Origin: Paulinella micropora
Taxonomy: Eukaryota; Cercozoa; Imbricatea; Euglyphida; Paulinellidae
DNA: 64,000 nucleotides
NCBI GenBank assembly: GCA_019918135.1
Contig: WBZZ01003799.1
Coordinates: 648,501-712,500 of the forward strand
Direction of reading: 5' to 3'
Part shown: piece after piece, positions 1 through 9,141 of the stretch
How positions within the stretch are numbered: position 1 is the first letter of the stretch
Layout: each line of letters begins with the position of its first letter
Position numbers and translations under genes: made by a program
The notes under the pieces: model-generated
The model's database searches: none
Told to the model about the DNA's origin: nothing
The model's input: the letters and a program-made list of their open reading frames with translations, nothing else

Positions 1-2
1 AT

Positions 3-134
3 AAACACGTAGACTTATCTTTTGACTTTGATTATTTTCTTCAAAAGTATCACGAGGCTACAAAGGAGAGATTTAATTTTCTTTATGTCTCAAGTGTTGA
101 TGATGAATTACGGAAAATTTTGCCTATCGCATGA
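3..134 (+). CDS. C-terminal end of a probable PLV packaging ATPase (partial)
   Basis: The reading frame is open from the left edge of the window to TGA at 132-134, giving 43 residues. The segment has a Phe/Tyr-rich run, then EATKERFNFLYV, then DDELRKIL. This resembles the C-terminal end of A32/FtsK-HerA-type genome-packaging ATPases of PLVs and virophages, where a 'T-K-E-+-aromatic-F-L' stretch precedes a basic end. The Walker motifs would lie outside the window, so the family call rests on a short tail and on context: PLV-type genes follow on the same strand. It could instead be the end of another viral core gene. Confidence 0.45.
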   Translation, partial: KHVDLSFDFDYFLQKYHEATKERFNFLYVSSVDDELRKILPIA

Positions 135-171
135 AATAATATTTTTAGAATTATTTTTTTATTTTTGCTGA

Positions 172-190
172 AAAGATTTTTAAAATCTTT
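172..190. promoter_or_regulatory. AT-rich palindrome upstream of the first small PLV gene
   Basis: Perfect 9-bp arms AAAGATTTT and AAAATCTTT are separated by one base and end 7 bp before the ATG at 198. A near-identical palindrome (6644-6652 / 6655-6663, 2-bp spacer) lies just upstream of the fiber start. It may be a terminator for the preceding gene or a regulatory site. The function is inferred only from position and recurrence. Confidence 0.4.
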
Positions 191-192
191 CT

Positions 193-198
193 AATATA
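193..198 (+). promoter_or_regulatory. AATATA start-proximal motif
   Basis: AATATA overlaps the A of the ATG at 198. Related boxes lie at 554-559, 6746-6751, 7282-7287 and, on the minus strand, 6637-6643. They look like a viral late-type promoter or initiator. Confidence 0.4.
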
Positions 199-509
199 TG
201 CCAGTATCACCAGTGATAATTTCACGACCATCAGGATATAACATCGGATACAATCCATCAATGCCACAGAAGGGAGGAAAAAAGAAAACTAAGAAGAAGG
301 GATGTGGACAAAAGGGAGGAAAGATTAACTGGGCAAAGGTCGGAAAAACGGCCTTGGCTGTTAATAAATTCCTTCGCGATAACAAGATTATTTCAAAGAC
401 CGCTAATGCCCTTGGCGATGTCGGGGTTCCATATGCGTCTCGTATTGGGTCTACCGCCGCAAAACTTGGTTATGGTAAGCAACGAGGAGGAGCTGTAAAG
501 TTTCATTAA
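198..509 (+). CDS. Small Lys/Gly-rich PLV protein with GVPYA and GYG motifs
   Basis: 103 residues, intact. Residues ~25-42 form a Lys/Gly-rich stretch (KKGCGQKGGK). They are followed by an amphipathic region (WAKVGKTALAVNKFLRDNK) and then GVPYAS and KLGYGKQRGG near the C-terminus. From memory, small proteins of this build recur in Polinton-like viruses and relatives, and a virion or core role is plausible; I cannot confirm homology here. It follows the ATPase tail on the same strand and precedes another small basic ORF. The ATG at 198 is favoured because AATATA abuts it. The gene is unbroken while most neighbours are not, which may simply reflect its length. Confidence 0.6.
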   Translation: MPVSPVIISRPSGYNIGYNPSMPQKGGKKKTKKKGCGQKGGKINWAKVGKTALAVNKFLRDNKIISKTANALGDVGVPYASRIGSTAAKLGYGKQRGGAVKFH

Positions 510-553
510 ATATTTTGTTTCAAATTCTAAATTATTAGAAATATTTTCTTGTT

Positions 554-559
554 AATATA
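554..559 (+). promoter_or_regulatory. AATATA start-proximal motif
   Basis: AATATA ends two bases before the ATG at 562, matching the placement seen at the other PLV genes. Confidence 0.4.
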
Positions 560-561
560 CA

Positions 562-786
562 ATGGTCGCTAGAAAGACTAATAAGAAAAAGGCTAAGGTA
601 AGACCCCCGCGGGTTTATAGGAATAAGAGCGGGAGACCTTATATTATCCAGAAGGGTAAAAAATATTATCTTAATTTTGGTAAGAAAACAAATGATATGA
701 GCACACTTCAAATCGTTAAGTTGTTTTTGAAATATATTGGTAAGCCGAGGCCGCAAAGGCAGGGCCGCAAACCAAGGGAAAAATAA
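562..786 (+). CDS. Small highly basic PLV protein
   Basis: 74 residues, with Lys/Arg clusters at both ends (N-terminal RKTNKKKAKVRPP, C-terminal KPRPQRQGRKPREK). The middle, with IIQKGKKYYLNFGKK, could fold as a small beta unit. The charge suggests nucleic-acid binding, for example condensing virion DNA, but no family was recognised. It starts 52 bp after the upstream gene on the same strand, and its TAA is followed by about 200 bp of AT-rich non-coding DNA before the convergent GIY-YIG remnant. The frame is intact. Confidence 0.55.
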   Translation: MVARKTNKKKAKVRPPRVYRNKSGRPYIIQKGKKYYLNFGKKTNDMSTLQIVKLFLKYIGKPRPQRQGRKPREK

Positions 787-982
787 TCAAATCTGATTTC
801 AATCGTCTTGTTGTGCTAATGCTAACACGTTTATAGGTGTGCTTACGCTTCTTATTGGGATAATCTGTCCGTCTCCAAAAATAAATTAAAAACCAAAAGC
901 GGTTAATCCGATCATATTGTCATAATGAGTTTCCTTTGATTTATGAGGCAATAAACTATGTACTGACAAAATTAAACCACAC

Positions 983-1504
983 TCACAAGTGATTTTTTTG
1001 TCTTATTTCTTTATAATATTCTTTTTTCTTTTTTAACAAATATTCTTTATTCTGTTCTCTGTATCCTTTCATGTTCTGTGATAATTGCTCTTTATTTTCT
1101 TAGTATCCTTTCATTTTCTGTGTTAAATGTTCTTTATTTTTTTCATAGTATTTTTTCATTTTTTGTACTATTTGTTCTTTGTTATCTTGATAATATTCAT
1201 CTTTGGTTCTTCTTACTATTATTTTATTTACGCAATTTTGTTTGTCTAATACATTCACCTTCTCTTTTTTCAAGTTCCATTTTGTTATTACAAGGAAATT
1301 CTTCAATTAATTCATATAAGCATCATCAAAAATGACGATTTCAAAAGACGAAATATAATTAAATTTTCCATTCTTCCAACATTTATATTCTCTTTTATGA
1401 GAATAAAGTCTTTTGTATAATGGTTGAGTTGTTGAACCAATATACACCTGATCCGTTTGATATGACCTAATCGCATATATTTTACCTTGTTTATAATCTG
1501 GCAT
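983..1504 (-). pseudogene. Broken GIY-YIG endonuclease
   Basis: The first ~60 residues carry the hallmarks of GIY-YIG nucleases: GKIYAI, then VYIGST, with a downstream Arg (YKRLYSHK). The catalytic-region Glu segment appears only after a frame change near 1300-1307. A second frame change lies near 1245. An in-frame TAA follows near 1100, and the frame then runs to TGA at 983-985. The C-terminal tail is a repeated Lys/Glu/Tyr coil (NKEQ..KMKKYYEKN), typical of the free-standing nucleases carried by giant viruses and PLVs. All expected blocks are present in the correct order, so this is an inactivated gene rather than a chance ORF. It may have been a homing-type nuclease in the viral genome. 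Confidence 0.75.
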
Positions 1505-1537
1505 CCTTTTATATCGTTTATTATCGCTATCTTTAAA

Positions 1538-1786
1538 TCATAAATTATCGCATTCATATATATGTGTCCTGTACCAAGAACTATCGCCGGCACAGATTAA
1601 AGGAACCGCATCATCAAAACTAACACACCAATCACTCATAGGCTTATACACACATTTGAATTTAGTTTCAATACCTTGCTTTATACAATAAGCACAACTC
1701 TCATTCTTTTTTTCACTTACCCGCGAGTAAAAGTCGCAGGCAGTCCGACCTAACACAGACCACATAAACAAGAATATTAAAATCAT
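1538..1786 (-). CDS. Small secreted-type Cys-rich protein
   Basis: 82 residues. Residues ~1-15 are hydrophobic (MILIFLFMWSVLG) and look like a signal peptide. The rest holds seven cysteines, including CAYC and a Cys near the C-terminus. An AATAT motif lies just upstream, like other genes of this element, with an alternative upstream ATG a few codons earlier. No family was recognised. The frame is unbroken. It lies between the GIY-YIG remnant and the coiled-coil gene, both on the same strand. It may be a virion-surface or lumenal protein, or a non-functional ORF. Confidence 0.45.
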   Translation of the reverse strand: MILIFLFMWSVLGRTACDFYSRVSEKKNESCAYCIKQGIETKFKCVYKPMSDWCVSFDDAVPLICAGDSSWYRTHIYECDNL

Positions 1787-1805
1787 TTTTCATATATTAT
1801 TATTA

Positions 1806-2944
1806 TTATACTATTTTTCTAAAAAAAAATTTTAATCTTTGTATATGATGAGTGAGTTCAAATACCAAAAGATTATTTTTCTGAGTCTTAAACATTTTAA
1901 TCATGTTAATTATCCACTTTGAAGTGTCTTTGTAATTTAATTTTTTATGTCCATCACTATATAGTCTCTTTTTTAAAGCCTGTGCTAACTCTTTTATAGT
2001 AATGTTTGGGTGATAAGTTTTTGAAAATGCAGAGATTAAAAATTGATTAATTTGTAAATTTTCAAAATGCTTACCCTTTTCTTCTGCTTTCTTTTCTTCC
2101 TTTTCAAGTTTTTCTTTATATTCTTCTGCTAACTTTTTCTGTTCCTCTAAAGATGTCGCTGTGGCTATAGCCGTCTGAATATCTTGACTGGCTTTTTGTA
2201 AGTCTTTACGACTCATCTTTTTTATGAACTTATCTGTATATCCTGCTAATTTCAGTGTTTCAATATCTTTCTGCTTTTGCTTTTTTTCTTCCTCATATTG
2301 CTCTTTCGTTTTCAATGGTGCTTCATCTCCTAAATTAGGTAATGGCGGTGCTTGTGGTGGTGCTCCTAATGGCGGTGCTTGTGGCTGTCCCTGCTGTGGT
2401 GGCATAATATATTGATATTGTGGTGGCGGCGGTAATGCTTGTATCCTATTTTTTCTGTCTTCTTCATATTTTACATCTTCTATGAGTTTTTGCTCCCTTC
2501 TTAGTTCTCTGGCTTTTTGTTATTGTCGTTCATTAATATCCGCTAGTTCTCTTTTATGTTCCCTATCCATTATCTCTTTTTGTTCCTCGGTATCGGCTCT
2601 GTCTTTTCTTTCTAGCCTTTTCTTTTCTTCTATCACATCTTCCCTCTTCTTCTTTTCCTTTTCTTCCTCGTCATGTATTAACTCATATTTCTTTTGTAAG
2701 TTGCTTTGTATCTGGTTTCTGTTCCTGATTGTCGGGTCGCTCAATCTAACAACACACAAAATGATTATGCTACATATAACCGTCATCTGAACAGCATGTT
2801 TAATTAATCTTGCATCTGTCCTTTCTTTAAAGCAACAACATCGCCACTCATCGTTTATCTCGTGATCTAATTTTTTTCTTCATTCTTCAATGAAATATCC
2901 AAAACACGATTTTTTAATTCTGGTGTTAGCTCGCCATCTGCCAT
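1806..2944 (-). pseudogene. Broken membrane/coiled-coil PLV protein
   Basis: Reading leftward from an ATG at 2944, a short acidic/basic N-terminus is interrupted by a frame change near 2870. A WRCCCFKERTDARLIKHA segment and a hydrophobic span (TVICSIIILCVV, near 2780) follow. Next is a long Glu/Lys coiled coil (~2520-2740), an in-frame TAA at 2520-2522, and a Pro/Gln-rich linker around 2340-2430. The remaining C-terminal part is helical and Lys-rich. The single TM after a Cys-rich basic stretch resembles small PLV membrane proteins, so two adjacent genes may have been fused or lie in tandem. The disabling changes mark it as a relic. No enzymatic domain is visible. Confidence 0.6.
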
Positions 2945-3010
2945 AACAATGAGTGGAGGGTGTGTAATCTAAGGGGCATTGTAATTACGGATTTCTGCTA
3001 ATTGGTTTTT

Positions 3011-6000
3011 TTAATCGGCTATATCATTAGTTAGATTATTATTTTCTTTTTCTGAATTAACTACCTTTTCTGATAATTGTTGAACCGCTTTAATTAACGG
3101 GGCGATAAACTCGGAATAACCTATACCATAACCGACATCACCACTATCAACACATTTAACATCTTCTGGATTAACACTCACACCCTTCAATTCGCATTCT
3201 TTTCTTTGCTTTGGACAGGGAACCATAATTGTTTCTTTTATAAAACCGCCAAAATCTAGCATATCCATTTCTGTTAGTATTTCTTCTAATTCCTGTGCTA
3301 TTAAGCCAGTCCTACATTTTTTTTTATCATCAGTCATACGATAGCAGACTGGATTTAACTTATTAATAAAATCTAAGCCTAAGCATTCCTTTATATCTTC
3401 TTTTTTTCTCCTGTCTGAATATTGAATTGGATTAGACAATACCCATAATTGTCCATCGCTTGCTTTCAAAGACATTAAAGCAGTATTTGAACTATTCTCC
3501 CATATGAACCCGCTCGTTGAAGAATTATTCACTCTAAATCTAATAGCATAAGAAGTTAATCCTCCGCCTACTCCTGCTGGTGCTGTTCCTCCACTTAATG
3601 ATTTATTTGCTCCAGACTGAGACATATAAATCCCCCATGCTGAATCACCAGTATCCCAAATAAATATTCCTCTAGCAATAGTCCCGTCTGTTTGTCCTTG
3701 AATTCCTATTTTCGCTCCATTATTAGTTGTGGTCGTTAGCAACCCAGAATATGTAATTCCTGCATTCGCCGTTATTAATCCTGCTGTACTTATGTTCATT
3801 GCTTCTGTCCATGTTATATTACTTCCCGCCGATATTCCTGATTTATAATAAAAAGCGAGTTTACCACCTGTTTGAATTAGAAAGTTTGAACCGCTGTGGC
3901 TTGATTTCCAGTTCGTGCCATCAAAATAAGTATCAAAACTTAAGTTTATATTGTCGTGTGCCCAGTTCAATAATTGAAATGTTGGATAAGCATCCGCCGT
4001 TGTTATTGCTTGTAAGTGTGCCCCTCCGATATTTGAAGCCGTCCCGTATAATTCTAAGCCCCCTGTCGCCCCATTTACTGATTTCGTTGTATTGCCTATG
4101 ATTATCTGCTTACCTGATGCTGTTGTTATTTTATCACTCGTCGTTAATGTTGTTGTTGATATCCCCGCACTAGCCGTTATCAATCCTTTTGTCCATAAAG
4201 TTCCGTTTGCCCCATTTAATGACATTAACAATTGCTCATTAGAATTTTCCCACACAAAACCATCTGCCGAAGCAAAACCAGACCTAAATCTTATAGCAAA
4301 GCCTGAAATATCGTTGCCCGCAACCGCGGACCCTCCAGATAGACTTTTACCTGCCCCTGGCTGAGCCACATAAATCCCCTATCCTGCGTTGTCTGTATCC
4401 CACAGAAATATACCTGTCCATTTCCTCCATCTACTTTATTTTGAATAGATAACTTGCAGCCGCCATCTGCTGTTAATAATCCGCTCGCCGTTAATGTTGT
4501 TGTAGTCATGCCAGCAGTTGAAGTAATTGATGTTCCCGTTATTGTTCCACCACTTGTTATGTTGTTTGAGTTCATATCCAAAGCACCATAAAACCGCATA
4601 CCGCCAGCATTGTTAAAACGGACAATGTCAGATGAAGCACTTTTATTGTCCAACAGTTTAAAAATATAAAGTCCAGCCCCTTTTACATCAAATGCTACAT
4701 TCGTGAAACATAACCTCTTTGGTCTGCGGTTCCACTTGTAGCGGTATTTAGAGTAAATAAGAAATATTGAAATCTCCTGATGTCTGTGAAAAGAATATAT
4801 CTCGTCCATTTTGGTTCAATATCCTCGCCCCATTGTATGTTATATTTCCACCATTTATGATAACTTGATTATTAAAATCAGCCGTTTGTGTTAAAGTTAG
4901 ATATTTTATCGTAGTGCTTGTCCCGTTATGGTTTGGTTTGTTGTTAGTTTCACACAATTGTCATCCAGATATTGTCTATTTACCGCTTCATTCGCATTTT
5001 GTGGTGCTCCTAGATTAACAATCCGACTACTATTACAATCTAAGCCAGTAGCATTAAACCACGAAACAATCGTCCCGTCAATAATAAAACTTATTTTTTT
5101 CGCAGAAATTTCAAAGTTGTAATATGTTGCCGTGTTCATATCCAAACTAGCAATTGACACGATATTACTTGTAGAGTTGAAAACGATAAATGTGCCTTTT
5201 GTTGTTGAATTGATTGAATTTCCAGTTATTTCAACACCACTGCTATATGTCTTAATTCCTGCTATTGTTTGATTTCCTGTTAGTTTCACATTTTGCCAGT
5301 CTTTTGTATCAACATAACTTTTATTTGCTCCATCTGTTGAAGCGCAAGGGTCGGCTAAGTTTGTTATTTTGTTGTTATTCAAACTTAATGTTGTTCCAGT
5401 TGCAGTTATAATTAAAGTATTACCTGAATATAACTCAACATACGAACCAGTTATTTGTATCGGATACCAAGTCGCTGTTGCTGTTTTTTGTGCTGCAATC
5501 ATTCCTATTTTTGTATCAAATGCTATACCGATGCCGTCAAAAGTAGTAGGATTGGATGAACCGCTTACTTCTAAAGTTGATGCAAATTTTTTTATTTCCT
5601 GCTATGGTTTGGTCTCCTGTTAGTTTAACCACCGAAGTATCAAGGACAGAAACATCCACACCATCAACAAGATTAACATTTGTTATGCTTTGGCTTTTCA
5701 TATCAAGACCAGCACTCGCATTTATTATACTGCTAAATGTTTTAATTCCTCCTATGGTTTGGTCTCCTGTTAGTTTGACCACCGAACCATCAACTGCGAG
5801 ATTAGCGAGATTAATTCCATTATATGTAGAAGCCCCTGAAATAGCAAAACCGCCCATATTTAGTGCCCCCGTCATACTAGCAGTGCCGTCTAATCTAAGA
5901 AAGGGTGGTGTGGTGTTTCTCCATTGCCCCGTGCTATACATAAGCAGTGGGTTATCTGCTGGGAAGCCTGATATTGTCACATCGCTATGGCTATCTATAC

Positions 6001-6636
6001 TTCCACTCGCTGAAACTTTATCATTATTATCTTGATGCTCAAATATCCATTCATCAACATCTTTTGTATTTAGCAAATTTACTTCTGTTATATTCTTCCT
6101 TCGCATACTAATATTGCCGAATTCATCCACATTTATCGGAAATGTTTTATTTACCCAGTTTATTGAATTATATGTTAGATAACTATTCATCGCTATCGGC
6201 GCGGTTATAACCACATCTGAAAGTGTATCAATTGAACCAAGGGCTGTATTCTTCCATTTGCATTCTACATCGTTGTAAGTTAAGTATTGTCCGCTCGCTT
6301 GTGCAAATATGTTTGTGTTTATCAAATTATATAAACTGGTTTGGTGCGGATTGGAAGTATTGCTTCTGTGTTGAGTTGAGGCTTTGACTTCGTCGTTTTC
6401 CCTCACTCGTTGCTCTGTATAGTATAAATTTTTTCCTTCTTTGATGTCAGTCGTTGATTTTAAAGCGAGACGTGTGTCAAATCGCGCATCAGTATAATAA
6501 AGATTTATTGGGTCGGAATCTTCTGGCACTCTGTCTGTATTCAGACCGACTATGTGTTGGTAAGGTCAAGGTTAAGTATATTTAGACTATCAACAGCCAA
6601 CTCATTAAGGCCGAGTAATGATTTATATTGACTCAT
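3011..6636 (-). pseudogene. PLV fiber / receptor-binding-type gene with S74 chaperone end, broken
   Basis: One long minus-strand gene starts at the ATG at 6636 (GTATATA box just upstream) and ends at TAA 3011-3013. The middle holds repeated fiber motifs of the type VKLTGDQTIAG-K-F, typical of phage and PLV tail fibers, and repeats of the kind WGIY-(M/V)-(S/A)Q. The last ~140 residues begin YSDRRKKEDI and include FINKLNPVCYRM and GLIAQELEEIL. These match the Peptidase_S74 / intramolecular chaperone domain that trims itself from trimeric fibers. The gene is broken: frame changes lie near 6545, 5540-5600, 4930 and 4750-4800 and close to 4400, with a TAG near 4380 where the homologous repeat has Trp. 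It is the largest gene of the element and was probably a virion surface appendage. Confidence 0.8.
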
Positions 6637-6663
6637 TATATACAAAGATTTTGAAAAATCTTT
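6637..6663 (-). promoter_or_regulatory. Start-proximal GTATATA box and palindrome of the fiber gene
   Basis: On the minus strand GTATATA ends directly before the ATG at 6636. The palindrome at 6644-6663 repeats the one at 172-190. The interval 6637-6753 separates two divergent genes and is strongly AT-rich. Confidence 0.4.
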
Positions 6664-6745
6664 GAGCAAAATCTTTTTTGTGAAACTTTTCTAAAAAGTT
6701 TCCAATAAATATTTAATTTTAAAAATACTAAAAAATAAAAATTTT

Positions 6746-6751
6746 AGTATA
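6746..6751 (+). promoter_or_regulatory. AGTATA start-proximal motif
   Basis: AGTATA ends two bases before the ATG at 6754, in the same position as at the other PLV genes. Confidence 0.4.
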
Positions 6752-6753
6752 GA

Positions 6754-7281
6754 ATGCCAAGTCCTGAAGCGAGTCGACAAAACTGGGGAAAAGCAGTCGA
6801 TGGAATTAAACAAAAAGCGAAGCAGAGAAAAATAGAACATGCCAAAAAGGTTTTGGAACAATACCGAAATGCGGTTAAAAATGAAGACGAAGATATGGAA
6901 CGAAAAATAGCAGAGATAGAAAATAAGAATTTAGCAACAGATATTATTAATGAGAAGGAATAAGATGACACACCCGAGCAGAGTGAGAGTGAAGATGAAT
7001 GTGATTTTACTGATATCATCGCTGAAAAGATGGCGAAAATGAAGATAAGAAGAAAGAAAGCGGAAACTAAGAGAGAAAAGAAGAAGAGTAAGAGACCAGA
7101 GCCTGGGCCTGAGTAGAGTGAAGAAAGTGAAAGTGAGAGTAGTGAAGAAGAAGAACCGAAACCTAAGAAAGGGAAAGGTAAGAAAAAATCAAACATTCCT
7201 GTTAATGTTTATAATCAATCTGAAAAGACAAATAAGAAAGAAAAAAATAATGATATTGAAAAATACTTTTTAAAATTCTAA
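6754..7281 (+). pseudogene. Charged coiled-coil PLV protein with two in-frame stops
   Basis: The frame from ATG 6754 continues to TAA 7279-7281, interrupted by TAA at 6961 and TAG near 7114 but with no frame change. It encodes a Lys/Glu helical N-terminus, an acidic Ser/Glu tract (PEQSESEDE), a basic KKRKKAE-type helix and a second Ser/Glu tract. It ends in a short hydrophobic-aromatic tail, KYFLKF. Both stops are one C-to-T change from Gln codons and sit within the low-complexity part. It lies 7 bp upstream of the integrase gene, so the two were probably co-expressed. The function is unknown; the composition suggests a scaffold or DNA-associated virion protein. Confidence 0.6.
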
Positions 7282-7287
7282 AATATA
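7282..7287 (+). promoter_or_regulatory. AATATA motif before the integrase
   Basis: AATATA ends one base before the ATG at 7289 and lies immediately after the stop of the preceding gene. Confidence 0.4.
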
Positions 7288-7288
7288 G

Positions 7289-8277
7289 ATGAGTGAGGAA
7301 AATAAACTTGACAATAAACATATAATTATTAATGCGGAAGACACACCTACGGGAGAATTAGTTAAAACAAAAGAAGAAGAAGCACTAGAAATCCATCATC
7401 AGAAAAAGAACCCGAAAATATGGAACACAATATGCGTTGATAAACCATTAGACCAAGTTTTCTTAGACTTAGCAGATATGAGTAAGATAAAAGATAAGAA
7501 AGGAAATAAAGGATATGCTTGGATGCTTGTTTGGATTGATTGCCATTCAAGATATTTAATAATCATTCCACTAAAAAATGAAACAGCAAAAGAAGTCTAT
7601 TATGCTTTAAAATCAATCAAATATGAACCGAAATCAATTACTCTTGACAGCGGGGGAGAATATAAAGGAGCGACCCGCGAATATTTTATTGAAAATGGAA
7701 TTAGACATGATGTAGTTGAAGTTGGCGACCATAGAGCCTTAGCGGTTGTTGATAGAGTCATAAGGAGTATTAGAAGATGGCTAGACCTTTTATTTGAAAC
7801 CAATCGTAATTTTAATTGGGTCAGTTATATTCAAGACTTAGTAGATGCTGATAATCATAAAGTTCATAGAGGAATTCAAGCTAAACCAGCGGAAGTATTT
7901 TTCGGGAGAGATAAAAATACCCAGAAAATCACTCGTGATCATTTAATAGATGAATTCAATTTTGGTGATAGTGTGAGAAAAGAAAACAAACGAAATGTTT
8001 TCTCCAAAGGCGGAAAGACTTTCAGTAAAATGATTTATAAAGTCAAAGGCCGTTCCGGATTTAAGTTAATAATAAATAACGACGAGTTAGTACGCGCGAT
8101 TTATTGAAGACTAATTTTATTAAACCAATTGACGAAGAAAAAGATATGAAAGAGCAAACTAAAGAAGTTATTAAAGAAAAGAAAACTAAAGAACTGCTAA
8201 AGAGAGAAGAAATAGAACCACAAAACATAAGAACTAGAAAGATGGAAAGAAAAGCAAAAGTCCAATTTAATATTTAA
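7289..8277 (+). pseudogene. Retrovirus-type (rve) integrase of Polinton-like virus, late frameshift
   Basis: The core domain shows FLDLADMSKI (first Asp), WIDCHSRY, ITLDSGGEY (second Asp) and GDHRALAVVDRVIRSIRRWL. The usual catalytic Glu of D,D-35-E enzymes appears here as Asp in VVDR, 34 residues after the second Asp. I recall the 'GDH-AL---DR' form from Maverick/PLV integrases. A C-terminal part (FNFGDSVRKENKR, a Lys-rich SH3-like segment) follows, then the frame ends at 8105-8107. The coding continues in another frame from about 8090 as a Lys/Glu tail to TAA at 8275-8277. The shift adds or removes bases within a CGCGCG run near 8090. The catalytic core is open, so only the tail is lost. 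The enzyme would have integrated the viral DNA into the host genome. Confidence 0.85.
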
Positions 8278-8321
8278 TAAAAAAGAGCCAACTTACATTA
8301 ATGACGAAAGTACACGATATC

Positions 8322-8349
8322 TACCATAGGAATTATTATGCCTATGGTA
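8322..8349. terminator. Hairpin after the integrase
   Basis: A perfect 9-bp stem TACCATAGG / CCTATGGTA with a 10-nt loop lies 45 bp after the integrase stop. It could mark a transcript end or an element boundary. Confidence 0.35.
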
Positions 8350-8369
8350 CATATGGTGTATTAGTTGTT

Positions 8370-8840
8370 TTAATCAAACACCACCCGATAAGCGGACTTG
8401 ATAATTAAGCCGTAGTAATTAGCGATTTTGTCAATATTATCCCAAGATCTGAATAACTTAAAAGATCCATCAACAAATTCAACAACGAACCGCTCGGGTA
8501 AATGGTCTTTCCGCATTGGCGACTTGTAGCAATTCAACTTCACGGGTATCATACTTTCATTTCTCTCAAAAAAAAGTTTCGCAACCCCATTTTTTCTTTC
8601 AATGTGAGCCCAATACTGCAGTTTTCCCTCAATCGGTTGTTTGCTATTGGAGTTAGGACTTCGAGCGACTACTATTACCCTATTCCCACCCAACTCTTTC
8701 GGAATATTATCCGCCCTGATGCGACCCACCCATAAAACTTCAAGAGCATCGGACAACTCCTGCAAAAAAATTATGTAGAAAGGAAACAAGCAACAAACTT
8801 ACCTTCACTTCGGGGTCCTCTGGCTGGTCTTGAACTTCCT
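8370..8840 (-). CDS. Spliced gene fragment, unknown protein, 43-nt intron
   Basis: The minus strand carries a terminal exon of ~130 codons (8759 down to stop 8370-8372). It contains LWVGRIRADNIPKELGG, VVEFVDGSFKLFRSWDN and YYGLIIKSAYRVVFD. Directly upstream is a consensus acceptor (TTTTTTTGCAG) and, 43 nt further, a consensus donor (AAG|GTAAGT). The upstream exon piece (~8803-8840) is acidic (PEEEVQDQPEDPEVK), and its frame joins in phase 0. The 5' limit is unclear: a stop lies just before the acidic stretch, so another exon is needed. Base composition is less AT-rich than the flanking viral genes. I do not recognise the family. It could be a host gene fragment, or a gene of an element inserted in the PLV. 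Confidence 0.5.
8760..8802 (-). other. Candidate 43-nt spliceosomal intron
   Basis: It begins GTAAGT and ends in a T-run followed by GCAG on the minus strand. Removing it keeps the frame across an acidic-to-hydrophobic protein join. Confidence 0.55.
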
Positions 8841-9141
8841 CCTCTGGTTACTCCCGTGTGGTTGGGATGTCAGTTATCTACACACACAAAAACGGCGATG
8901 GTTTGGACTTCTGCTCTTGACCACTTCGGGAATTCTGGAAAAGTCGCAGAATGAAAAAGTGCGAGGAAAAACACATGGTTTGGAGTGTTCCAGAAAAAAT
9001 GAAGGGAGATATGTGCCCGCCTGACTAGTTTTTCCATTTTACTTATTCGGTCGACCACCGCACACGGAAAAGGTGAGGCAAAAATACAAACCGACTGGGG
9101 TCTGTATTTCTGTATTTAGTCAACTTTCAGTATTCGCAATA
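8841..9141. other. No gene recognised
   Basis: Mixed-composition DNA between the spliced fragment and the next AT-rich gene. A minus-strand open stretch (8870-9058) has no supporting features. Confidence 0.3.

Noticed and set aside
1100..7281. Alternative genetic code with TAA/TAG as Gln
   Set aside because: Frame changes occur in the same genes, several intact genes end in TAA, and the TAG near 4380 replaces a Trp in the homologous repeat. Decay explains all of it.
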